A stretch of DNA of 64,000 bases from Vitellaria paradoxa (lineage: Eukaryota; Streptophyta; Magnoliopsida; Ericales; Sapotaceae). This document shows, in pieces, positions 1 through 12,600 of this stretch (within the stretch, counting starts at the first letter, position 1; each line of letters opens with the position of its first letter). The stretch covers positions 39,844,862 through 39,908,861 of the forward strand of contig CM034233.1 in assembly GCA_019916065.1 (NCBI GenBank), given 5' to 3'. The notes beneath the pieces are model-generated. The model made no database searches. It saw only the letters and a program-made list of their open reading frames with translations, and was not told the origin of the DNA. The position numbers and the translations under genes were made by a program.

Positions 1-3000
1 AAATCTTGATTTTGTAGGTAATTTATCGATTTTAAAAATTAAACGATTTTTATATAATTTTGTCAAATAAAATAGACTTGCAGCAAATTGACTATCACAA
101 ATTAAATGTAGTAGTTAGGGTAGAAACTAAGAAACTTCTAATAAAAAATATTACAAATACATCTCAACTTAAACAAAAAATTAGGATATAATGAAGTCAA
201 TATTTTACTATCAACTGTATAGATCACACAAATCATTTTAACGGTCTCAATTGTGTAGTTGGGTAAAGAGAGTACAAAAGCAGATATAGAATCTTTTGTA
301 AACTTTGTTAAGGATTCATTTTATTAATATGAGTAAGTTTTTTTGTATGGCATTTTTCTTAATACATGTATTTTCTCTTTTTTCTTATTAATAAAATTAT
401 TAACTTATCAAAAAAATGAAAGCTCTAAATGAAAAATTATACCATAATAGACTACATTTTTATTTTATAGACATTTGGTAGAATCTTACGATTTTACGAT
501 TTGATTTTATGATTCGATTTTTGGACTCTTCACCAATTTTAAATAAAATCTCGATTTTAACAACATTGAGGGCATATATGGACCAGTGCTCACTCCCCTA
601 TAGTTGTGGTTGCAGGATCAAAGATGGATTTACCTATGGAGATGATTGACCGAGAAGCTTAGATTATACTCTATTTCAACCTTAGATGTCAATAAAATTT
701 TAGATTATCTTTATGTTCTAGTAGGTAGAGTGGCAAGTTGTATTACAAAACTTCGATTAGGTTGTAATTATGTTGAGGAGCATTATGCCCAGTTATGTTT
801 GTGGCTTAGTTTATATTATCTTATACAGTTATAATTTTATATATTTTTGCTCTAGTTGTGGTCTGACTCTGATTAGGATTTACAATTAGGGTATGGATAA
901 TGATCATGTATGTGAATATGGGTGATGATATATTCGGATTTTAGTGTTCATGTTCTCGGGTCTTGAGTCCTGGAGTGTGACAAAAAATAGATATATTTAA
1001 AATTATAAATTAAGAATATAAATTATAATGTTAGATTCATAAAATTATATTTAAAATATATATTTAAAAATAAAATATTCTATCTAAAATATAAAATTTA
1101 AAATAAATTCATAAGATTATATTTAATAAATTATATTTTAATAAGATTATAAAATTATCAATTAGTATTATAATTTTTATCAAAATTGAATTTTAATAAT
1201 TAATATAGGCATAATAATTTAAAGTTAGCCTACTAATCAATGTAGAATTCAATCGACAATGAAAGGGATAAAGATAAAAACATTAATTTATTAAATAGAA
1301 TTAGATTAATCATAGTCCATAATTAAATAAAATTCTATTAGATAATTATAAATTAAAATAAAATTTAAATATAGTTTGAATATTTAGCTTTTGAAAGCCA
1401 CATGTCACAGTCATAGTACGGGTTAGATCTTACATGACACAAAGGCGTTTTCAAACTCTATTATGTGTACATTTAACTAGTGAATAGTTCTATGAAATGC
1501 ACGAATTTTTCATATTATATATTTTTAAAATATAAAAATAGAATACTTTTAAGTTGAAATAAATAATAATCAATTGTATATTTGAATGAAATAACTTTAT
1601 AATCACATTAAAAAAATATAAAATGTAATGTTTCAATAAATATAAATAGTCAAATAAAATTGTATTAATTGTTAGAAGAAATCTTGTGTATGTAACCTAA
1701 CTTACATGTAAATTTTAATTAATTTATAATTTAATTTTAATAAAAATTATAATACTAAGTTATAAATAACAAAATAAATAAATAATTTTAAATTAGGACC
1801 ATGGATAAATATGCTTATTATTTATATAAAAAACATAAACATTGGGAGATTTAATTTTTAAATTTAGATAATAATCAAGGTGGATAGGTAGTCATTAATG
1901 TATAATTTAAATAGAAGCATGAAATATTAAATCCAAAAATATTTATTACATTATTATTATTATTATTATTATTATTTATTAAATTTATTAATTTTAGTTT
2001 TATTTATCTCAATTAGCAAAGTAGAATGAGAAAAGATTTTATTTGATAATACCTTTATTATGTAAATGTTTTAAGAAATAATAAAATAACTATTGATTTA
2101 TTATACAAATCATGAGAAATAATAAAAAATAATTTATGATAAAAATTTTGTTAAATTATAATTAGAATAAATGATAAAATTTTGACTAAATAATTATATG
2201 TTTTTGAATTTTATAATTTCTTTATGAAAATTAATAGTTTTAAATTTATTATATCTCATATGTTAAAAAAATTAAAAAATAAAGATAATATTAGAGTTGG
2301 GTTTGAGTTCAAAATTTAATAAGGGTTTATCTAATTAGATATGATTTAATTTTATTATCTTTTAAATAACAATTTATGAAAATATAAAAAAACATATAAA
2401 ACTTAAGAATAGAAGTGTAGGTTAAATAAAAATGGTTGATAAGTGATAATTACATACAATTCTAATTTCTTTCAATCATCAAATCAATATTTTCAATTGT
2501 GATAAATAGAATTCAATTTAGATAATAGTAATATTTAGAATTTAAATATTAAGTGATAAGTATAATTTATTTAGATAATTATAACATTAATAGATAAGTA
2601 GTATTTAAAATTAATATAATAGAATAAAATTTAATAGAAAAAATAAGAAATGTATATGCTGTGATTTAAAAGTTTGTAGAATTTAATTCTTTAACAATAG
2701 ATTAAAATAAGTTGATTGTAATTTATTATAAAATTAATAATTAGATATTATTCTAAGTTATAAAATAATATGACTGATAAATTAAAGACAAATTAAGATA
2801 AAAGTTGGTGCAATTTAATTTATGAATTAAGATAATGCTGATGTAAAATTTAAATAAAATAATAATAAATGTAAAATTTAATTATTACATAAAATAAATA
2901 ATTTTTTATTAATGTAAAATTTAATTAATATAAAAAATATAAAATTTTTTAACTAATTAAAATATAAAAAGTCCTATCCTTTTTTATAGAAATGTCACGT

Positions 3001-3030
3001 GTCATAAAAATATGTAACAATTATTTATTT
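1..3030. other. AT-rich intergenic DNA upstream of the gene
   Basis: No supported gene is seen here. The sequence is strongly AT-rich with many short A/T runs. The part around 570-985 is less AT-rich and ends in a GAGTGTGACA motif that looks like the edge of an old LTR, but no partner was found. An (ATT)n microsatellite sits at 1950-1976. The short open frames in this stretch look like chance. Confidence 0.6.
1950..1976. repeat. (ATT)n microsatellite
   Basis: About nine ATT units in a row are visible in AT-rich intergenic DNA. Confidence 0.9.
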
Positions 3031-3040
3031 TTTATTTTAT

Positions 3041-3048
3041 TATATAAA
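3041..3048 (+). promoter_or_regulatory. Candidate TATA box of the nucleotidyltransferase gene
   Basis: TATATAAA lies about 80-100 bp before a sudden change from AT-rich DNA to the pyrimidine-rich, GC-richer block at 3130-3364, which looks like a plant 5' leader. This is inferred from position and composition only. TATA-like strings are common in this AT-rich region. Confidence 0.3.
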
Positions 3049-3129
3049 TTATTAATTTTTAGGTTATTTCACTTTACTTTTTTTTATATGGCTCCAAATA
3101 CCAAGTTTTTAGGGATATTAGAAAAAAAA

Positions 3130-3364
3130 AGTCAGCACAACTACAGTAGGGCTCTTGCAGAGCAGAGGCACCTTTTCACCTTCCCTCCCTTTCCCGGATC
3201 TGATTTTCATTTTCAGCGGGACATATTAAACTCTGTCACTCAGGAATCGGCATCAGGAATCCAGCGTCTCTACCGTATCCATTCAATCTCGAAGAACGCA
3301 ACCAACCAAGATTAGGTGTTCTTCGCGGACCTATCTAATCCCTCACGGATGCTATCTTCATTGA
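3130..3364 (+). other. Candidate 5' UTR exon of the nucleotidyltransferase gene
   Basis: This block is much richer in G and C than its surroundings and has C/T-rich stretches typical of plant leaders. A possible donor, GAG followed by GTTAGC, ends it at 3364/3365. A 107-codon open frame covers part of it but matches nothing I recognise. I read it as the transcribed leader of the gene whose first coding exon is proposed at 3666. The exact splice pattern between here and 3651 is not resolved. Confidence 0.35.
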
Positions 3365-3665
3365 GGTTAGCTTTTATAATCATTGGTGTTATTCTTTTGC
3401 CTCTTCAGAACTTGTGTAGCACGGTCAAACTTAGAATGTATGTTTTTATATGTAATAGTTGTGTTATGTATTGCTATTTCTAGAATTACCAGATGTTAAT
3501 CTCAAGCGTTAATAATTCCTTTTTATAGCTTGCAGATTTGACTTGACAATCAAGTGACGATAGAGGTACTACCGGAGTCGCTTAGTAATCTAATATTTAC
3601 CCGAAAGCTTTTACTCCTAAAACATAACTTCTTATAATTAATCTTGTAGGTTCTAAACCCCGGCA

Positions 3666-3678
3666 ATGGGTGAGAGAG
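3666..3678 (+). CDS. Coding exon 1 (start, MGER): proposed
   Basis: ATG at 3666 encodes MGER plus one base. It is followed at once by a strong donor (GAGAG then GTGAGT, 3679). An acceptor-like TTGTAG ends at 3650. The one leftover G joins the two leading bases of exon 2 (acceptor GCAG at 10859) to make a Val codon and keeps the frame. The alternative is an ATG at 10826, right after another acceptor-like TAG, which opens the same frame. The fit of phase and donor favours 3666, but I cannot exclude 10826. Confidence 0.4.
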
Positions 3679-6600
3679 GTGAGTCATCGAAAAATATGGT
3701 TCCACCTGTCTATCATGTGTATCTCTTACAAACTAAGAAGTCACTATGGATATGCTCTTCAGTAACTCAAACTGGATGATCTGAACCTAGCTAGGTCAAG
3801 TATTCTTTCAGATGAATTAGGAATTGGGACTGACGAATGTATTTCAAAAGAAACATGCTTTACACATATAGTATAGTTGCTTAAATGGCTTATGCTCACA
3901 TTGTATGTGTCGGAACTTTATTTTTAAGATCTACTTATCATGTGATTTTCATTTTCATTTTTGTATATGGTGCTTTATTTTATTTGTTTTGTTTTTGTTT
4001 TGTTTTGGTGGTGGTGGTGGTGGGGGGAGGGGCAACTTTTTCAAAATAATCTGATAACTATCTCAATTCAGCAAACCCTTAGTCCCCCAAACTAGTTGGG
4101 GTTAGCTATATGAATCATTTTTTTTCTTTCATCTGTTTATATAACAGGTTATGTTTTTCGTGAGTTTATTGAAAATTAGACATTTTTTTAACAATCTTAG
4201 CCCAAATAATCTTACCCCTTTGTTTTTTTATACATTCTATTTGGATCCAATCACTTTTCTTTACTAGTGCATCTTTTTTTTGAAAAAGATAAGTAAATTT
4301 TATTAAAAGAAAGTAACTCTTATACAAGCAAAGATTGGATGCAAATACAACATCCAATCAAATAGGAAATCCAATCAAAACCAATTATCTCATCTGATCA
4401 AGGAAACTCAAGAAAGAAAATAAGTCCATCTCCCTTCCATCCCTCATCCAGTCATAAAGACACGTAAGAAAGTAGCTTTTAATCTTGAAAGATGGCCTAC
4501 TCTCGTTTTCAAAAATCCTCCTATTCCTCTCCTTCCAGGTCAGCCAGAACACACAAAATGGAATTACTTTCCATATGGTTTTCTTATTCCCCCTAAGGGG
4601 CTGCCCCCACCAAGCCAGTAAAAAATCCCTCAAACTCCATGGGAAGCACGTCTGCACATTAAAGCAAGAAGAAATCAAATTTCACATCTCAGCTGTCCAC
4701 TGGCAGTGTAGTAACATATGTGAAATAGACTCCTCCTGACTGAAGCATAATGGGCAACGATTAACTATGTAATAACCTCTGAGTTTGAGGTTGTCCATAG
4801 TTAGAATTTTCCCCCTAGCTGCACACCAAGAAAAGAATAGCACCCGAGGAGGGGCAGCAATCTTCCAAAGCTTCTGCCAAGGGAATGCATCGCTTGTGTG
4901 TCCTTGCAGTGAAGAATAATAGGACCTGACAGTAAAGAACTCCTCCTTTGATGTATTCCAAATCATGGAGTCCTCAATATCCTCCAAATAGACATCATTT
5001 AGGAGCTCAATAAGAGACAAGTAAGCATCCAAATCCCAATCATTCATGTTCCTGCGAAGGGTGACTACCCAGGTGCGGCTATGACCCATACCAATGCAGT
5101 AATTTCTGATAAAAGCATCTTTGTTAACAGCTAAACCATAAATTTCTGGGAAAAGATCAGCTAGACAGCCAACATTCATCCAAGTGTGTCTCCAAAATAG
5201 AATTTTGTCCCCTCTACCCAATCTCCACAAAATACATCTACCAAAATTCCTCCAGTTCTTCCTAATTTCACTCCATATACTTGCTCCAACAGAGTTTGAA
5301 CAAGGAGGTGTAATCTAACCACCCAGCTCCTCACCATATTTAATGGAAATGACTTTCTTCCAAAGTCTGCCATTATCCTTATGGAACCTCCATAGCCACT
5401 TACCCAATAGAGCTTCATTTTGCAGCTTTAAGTGTCTAATACCAATGCCTCCTGACTCAATTGGGGAACAAATTGTTTTCCAATTAACCAAGCTATGTTT
5501 GAAAACTCCATCTCCTTTGCCCCAAAGGAAATCTTTGGGTCTACATTGGATATGAGCAAACTGTCTTGACTTTCTCTCAACTTCTCTTCTATTGGTGTCT
5601 CATCAATTTTTTTTTTTTTGGGATATCTTCATTTCTTGCCCTATATTTTCTCAGACGACCTCACATTCATTTTAATATCATCATCTCTGCCACAGTTATC
5701 TTATCAGTGCCACTTCATCAAGTTGATTTTGAAAAATTAAATTAGAAACCAAGAAACTTCACATATTTCGTAGATTAGTTGAATCTGAAATATGATCAGT
5801 AAATGATTGGAAGTCATCCCATTTCCATTAAATTATTGAGTTATGGAAATTAGTATTATATTTTTTGATAAGTACAATTTTGTTATTTTTTTTTTCTAAT
5901 AAGTAAAAAATTATTGAGTTTTGAAAATAATGTGGGGAGGAATATAAATGTCAATGTTGTGGATGGTCAAGGCTGGATTGGAGGTTCTAGTCATTCAAGA
6001 ATAATGTTGACTGTTGTCAAAGGTGAGAGTTGCCTGAGACGAGTAGGGTGAGAGTTAGGGTCGTCTATGGCAAGAGAGAAAGAGATAGACCGCAAGATTG
6101 GAGGCTATGATTAAAGGCTGAAATCTTGTTTTGTAGGATTAGCAAAACAAGATTGTAGAAGCTAGTGCGGTGATGATTGCGCTAATTGAATGGCTGCACA
6201 ATTAGATGTTGCAAGAATTATGATCATTAATGAAGTGAGGATATTGTGGAGTTTATCTTATAACGTCTCTCCCTAGATCGATTGAGAGTTTTGAAGGATT
6301 TTCTACCTCTAGCCATCAATCCACTGTCCTTGATGATCTCGTGTGGAAGGAAAGACCATGAGACCCTTAAGGGTGCTCTTGGGTGGAAGGTGTCCTTATA
6401 GGAGGTCCTCAGGTCTTGCTCTGCGCCTAAGGTGGACCTCATAGAGGTTGAGATGGAGATACCGATGGAGATTAGGAGTTTATTTGATTGGAGGAAGCTT
6501 TCTTGAGGGAGCGTGTGGTGACACTAGGCATACCTTAGCTGAGTACTAAGTATGGCAGAATGATGTGCCTTTGTGTTGATGACTTGACCACCCACAAATG

Positions 6601-9600
6601 GTAAGAATGTTTATTTTATTTTATTTTTTTTTTGATTGGTGAAAACACATCTACACGCACATACATATTCATCAAGTGAATGGATCTATCTTCTACTTAT
6701 TTCTCTATAAAGGGAAATTAACTAGCTGCTTATTTTTTACTTAACTAATAATAATCAAACGCTTTTAAAATTCTAGAAGAGGTAATGGTCCATCCTGTGC
6801 TAGTCATGGTTCAAAGTATTGTCTGAGATGGTTGGTATCTCGGCGTTCTTGATCGGTGTCGAGGAAGGCCACGTTGAGATTTTAGTCTGCTTCGAAGAAA
6901 ATCGTGGATTGCATTCAACGGTGAGATATTGGCGATACACCGATACGCATAGATACAACGGCGAGATATTGGCACGAGGGATGATATCTCAGCGAGATAA
7001 AAAAAAGGACAATAGAGGTCAGATCTTTAATACTTTAGATCTGGACTCTCAAATCATAATCTCAACCTCAACTTACTTCAGATTTGAAGGAGAGATATCT
7101 AATATTTGCAATCACATCATTGGTGTGTATGGGTTCACAGATTGACCTTCTCAAACCATCATCACGGGCTCACAGCCTCGTCTTTTTGGTTCGCACATCG
7201 CAATGACGTTACAGGCTCGTTGTTGTTGTACCATCATCGCCATCGTAGCATCATCGCAGTGTTGCAGACTTGATACCTCAGACATTCTGAAGTTTCAAAA
7301 TAGAACCCCATATCTTGAATAGTGCACGTTGATTCTTTTTTTTTTTTTTCTCTCTCTCTCTAAATGGCTGAGATTTGAATGGATATACATTAAACCAAAC
7401 CAAATTAAGCCTTTTCCCATTAGGTGGGATCGGCTATATGGATTTGACGACACCAATCAAATCTGTTTAGAGCCATGTCCTCCATTAAATCCAGGTAGGT
7501 AAGGTCATATTTAATAGTTTCTTTCCAACATCTTTTGGGTCTTCCTCTTCCTCTCCTACTCCTGACAATCTCCATGCTTTTACACCTTCTAACAGGTGCT
7601 TCCGTTGGACGCCTTTTAACATGGCCGAATCATCTTAATCAATTTTCTGTCATTTTATCTTCAATCGGTGATATTCCTACTTTGTCCCTAATCTCTCCGT
7701 TCCTAATCCTATCTCTCCTTGTAATCCCGCACATCCCTCTTAGCATTCTCATCTCCGCAACTGCCATCTTCTGTACATGATTATGCTTTACTACCCAACA
7801 CTTTGATCCATATAGCAATACTGGTCTTACTGCCACCTTATAATACTTTTCTTTCACCTTGAGGGGGACTTTTTGATCACACAAGACTCCCAAAGCACTT
7901 CTCCATTTGGTCCACCTGGCCTGAATCTTGTGACTTATATCAGTATCAATCCCTCCATCTTGTTACACCATAAATCCCAAGTACCTAAAGTTTTCTTTCT
8001 CTATAATCTTTTGTGTGCCTAGACTTATTTCTACGCTACCAGTTACTCTACTTTGACTAAACTTGCATTTCATATATTTCGTTTTGCATCGACTTAGCCT
8101 AAACTTTTTTGTCTCTAATGTTTCCCGTCACAATTCTAGTTTAGCATTCACTCATTCTCTCGTCTCATCTACTAAAACAATATCATTTGCAAATAGCATA
8201 TACCACGGCACCTCATCTTGAATGTCTTGTAATTTCATCCATAACTAGAGCAAACAAGTACGGGCTTAACGCTGAGCTTTGGTGTAGACCAATCATGATA
8301 GGAAACTTTTTAGTGTATCTACCAGTCGTCCGTATAGATGTCATGGCTCTATCATACACGTTCTTTATCGCCTTAATATATGCGACATACGCTCATTTTT
8401 TTCCAATACTTTCCATAGAATCTTCCTAGGAACCCGGTCATAGGCCTTCTCTAAATCAATGAACACCATATGTAAATCTTTTTGACCTTTTCTATACTGT
8501 TCTATTAACCTTCTCAGGAGAAAGATAGCCTCCATAAAAAAACTCAGTATGCTTTAAGGAGTTCATTAAGTAATATACTTTTGGTATTAAACATAATTAG
8601 CATTATTTAGGAAAACAACATCAGCTATAGGCGGCCAGAGTTGGGAAGGATTGGATGGCAAGCATACAGTCAATGAAGTAGATTCGGCCCAGGGTTACCC
8701 TACAACTGGATGATGGATCGATGGGGGAAGCTGAGACGTCAGGAATATTTTTATGATTATATTTTTATGGAACATATTATGAAAATAGTGTTGTAATATT
8801 TTTTTATGAATCATATTCTTAAATAAAATGTATATATATTTATTTTCTTATATATTGTGACTAAAATTATAGAAAATATTGACCATATATGGTTTATAAA
8901 TAGTAGGATTAATTACACTGATGCCCCTTCAATTATGTCTCATTTTCAGTTTACCCCATTCATCAATTAATACTAACATTTTGACTCTCTCACCTATTTA
9001 AAAGGGGCTTTGTTTGAAAATAATTAAAAAAGTTCGTTAACTCTTTATTTATTTATTATTCCTTGATTATCTCAATCTGTTTCTAATGTGATTATTACTC
9101 ATATATTCAAATTTAGAACTTATCACTATAGATTTGCATGGGTTGATCAGATAAATCATTTGATTTTTTGTTACAAATTAAATAAATCGAATTTTTTCTT
9201 ATCCCATAAAAAAAAAAAACTAGACCCGAAAACAAAAATAAATTATATATTTATATATATATTTTGTTTTTGGTATAAAGAAAGTGGTGGACAAAATCAA
9301 ACGAAAATAAAAAAAATCAAATTAAACCTAATAATTTTGGCTTTTTAATCTTACAACATTTTCACTTGATTTAGTTCTTTTTAATTTAAATTTATCTTAA
9401 AATTTTAAACCAAATTTTGAGGATGCATTTTGTATTATTTATTATTTAAATTAAGTATATAATAAAGAAGTAAAAATATTTATTATTAAGATCCGAAAAT
9501 TGATTTGGTTGGATTCTTTATCGAAATTAGATTTGGGTCAGTTTTTTTTTTGTGGATTGGATAAAAAAATTCTATTTATTTAATTTATAACAAAAAATTG

Positions 9601-12600
9601 AATGATTTATCTAACCTAATCTATGTAAATCTCTAGTCATAAGTTCCAAATTTGAATATATATGAGTAATAATTACATTAGAAACAGATTGAGATAATTA
9701 AGGAATAATAAATAAATAAAAAGTTAACGGATTTTTTTAACGGTTTTCAAATGGAACCCTTTTAAATAGATTACAGGGTCAAAGTATGGGGTTAATAGAT
9801 AAAGGGGTAAATTGAAAATAAAGTATAGTTGATGGGGTGTCAATGTAATTAACCCTAAATAATATACTTTTGGTATTAAACATACTTAGCATTATTTAAT
9901 ATTTTTATAATTATATTTTTATGGAACATATTATGAAAAGTGTTGTAATATTCTTTTTTAATGAATCATATTCATATTTATTTTCTTAGACTAAAATTAA
10001 AGAAAATTTTAAGCTAGAAATACAAAAAATTACGTATTGCCCGATTCCGTGATGCAACACCGCAATCGCATAAAAAATTCTTCAGCCAATATGACGGCTG
10101 CAACCGCGACTTTGAACCATGATGCTGGTCCAACAAAGTGGGAGAACACATGTAGATAGATGCTAGTGAATGGTAGTGTCTGAGGTTGCCATGTCATTAC
10201 AATTATCAAATTTCCAGCTACTCCTTACTGTTTGTTAGTGTGAAGTTATCAACACATCCACGGTGTGATCCAAAATATTAGTCAAGCTGACTCATTGACA
10301 GTTTAATCTTGTTGCAACATTATTGCATGGAGACTTGGGAGCTACAATGTATATGATCTTTTGATTAGGTATAACATTTTAAACACATGGTTAGTTCATG
10401 GAGTCATTGTCCTTTGTCTGTGTATTCTTCTTATATCAAAGAAATTTCATTCTTTATTATAAACAAAGATTGCAATATTTCTTATTGAAAATAAATGGAA
10501 AAAGACAGCCTTGTTGGGGAAAAAAACCTCGTTGTGGAAAAGAAGTTTGTGGGTTGGCTATGAGATGAAATCATGTCTAACAGTCCTCGTTTTGGAAAAT
10601 ATGATTTGAGACCAGTTTGTTTTCTTGCTTGTTCCTTTTTTTTTTGGCTTGATTATGAATTAAACCTAATGTAGGTCTTTGTTAAGCTGTAATTTTGTGG
10701 AGTGACCACATTAACTTGAAGATGGGCAGTTACAATTTTATTTAGTTTTGGAGTTATAAGCTCATGAAATCAAGTTCATTTAAATTCATCCAGAATCATA
10801 TTATGTGTAAATGTATAATTTGTAGATGAATGCTTCTAATATTCCCATTTTGATTGCAGTACTGCGTAAGAAAGCAAAGAAACTCGAGTTGAACGCATTA
10901 CAGGGGAATAAAATCAACCATGAAAATATACCTGCACTTGAGGAACTACTTCATGATGTTTATGTCATTTCCCGTCCAAAAGAAATTGATTATTACAATC
11001 GCAAAGATTTGGTTCGAATCTTCAATGTGATAGCAAGGGAGATCTATGGTAATTGCTGTACTGTGCTTTTTTAAAATCTGTTCTCAAGCCACAAATGAAT
11101 AACATAATTGTAGTTCACATTGGTTTACCCTTTTTTTTTTTGGTTTGATGAGTTAAAAAACAAAAATGATAATTTGGTTTGCCTTATGCTTGGAAATGGC
11201 TTTAAATATAACTTTTGGTTAATTGACTTGCCCATTGGATTATGTTTTCAGCATTATTGAGCTTTTGTGGATAGTGGTATGGAAAATGTATTGAGGTTTC
11301 TAGGGTTATTGAGAATTTAGCGAACACGGCAAACTCATCAAAGACTATGAAGGAGGCTGGTTGATGGATGAAATAGTTTAACGAGAGAGAGAGAGAGCGA
11401 GAGAGAGAGAGAGGCGCATTCTTGCTATGTTGTTTGGTCTCAAATTTGTAAATCTTCTTTTTGGTATTTGGATAGAGAAGTTTAGCTCAATAAGATAGAG
11501 CTTATTAGTTAAAGGTAATGAGGTTCATCCTGAGAGACCTGTCCTTGTCGGTTAAGTAACTCTTTTGGAATATTGTCTCCCATCTCAGGGTCAAACTTGC
11601 CCAAAGCAGTTGTAACCTGTGAGATTGTTCTGACAGGATCTTAATCTTTAGCTATCAACCCACAAGGCCCCATAGCTGCGTCAGGTTGAAAAATTTTGGC
11701 ATCCGTATCCCTGCCTCTTGGTCTAAATGAACTTGTGGAATTGTCCTATACTTAGTTTATATGGACCATAAAGAAGTAAGCTTTATAGACTATCGAGAAA
11801 TGGTTCTGTTGACTACAATTGGTTCTATCGATGAAGACTGGAAAGGTTGTACAAGTGATGAGGTGGTGTGGTTCAGTAAGTGATTTAGTTTCCATGCAAT
11901 GGTGTTGAAGTGGTTCTTTACATTAAGCTGTTGTTTGGTTGTACCCATTTTTTGTTTGGTGAAGGTATCCAATGTCATTCAACTATTAGATATCTACACC
12001 AATATGGTAGAAGAATGATCTATGGTATATTTTAGAATAAGAATATAAATAGTGTTAAGACTACTAGCTCACACTTTGTAAGTGAGAATGTTACAAGTGC
12101 AATATAGAGATAAAACGAAACTATTTACCCATATGATTTATGTTGTTTTCCATGATCAAGTTTTAAGTAATTTGCTTGCAAATATGATTTTATTTTTCTC
12201 TGTACTTACTGTAAAAAAAGTTTTAGGTAATTTGCTCTTGGATTTTTAACAAGACAACCTTTTCTTTCGAAAAATGACTTCTATTATTTACTCTGGCTCT
12301 TAAAAACTTTGCATTTCTTGATGTAATTTGCATTCTTTAAAATGTTAATGTGAAAGCAAATTTCGATTTTGAGGGTACTTAAATGTTTTTTTTTTCTCTT
12401 ATAGTTAAATTTTTAGCCACCATTTCACTTAAAAGTTCAAATTATTAGAGAGGGACAACTTTATTATTTATGTTAAATCGTCCCTTGACATACGATCTTC
12501 ACAATATAGCAATACCATCAATCTTCCTAGTGCATAATCGGATAATTATGTAGTAATTTTGTGCCCATTGATTTGAGAAATTATTGCTGTATTATCAGTT

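Noticed and set aside
3125..3315. 107-codon frame as a separate protein gene
   Set aside because: No known domain is seen, and the composition and place fit a 5' leader of the nucleotidyltransferase gene better.
6795..10127. A single large element bounded by inverted ACTTTGAACCATGA (about 6808 and 10110)
   Set aside because: The inverted match is only about 14 bases, the borders do not line up with a target duplication, and several other elements lie between. It may be chance or shared repeat ends.
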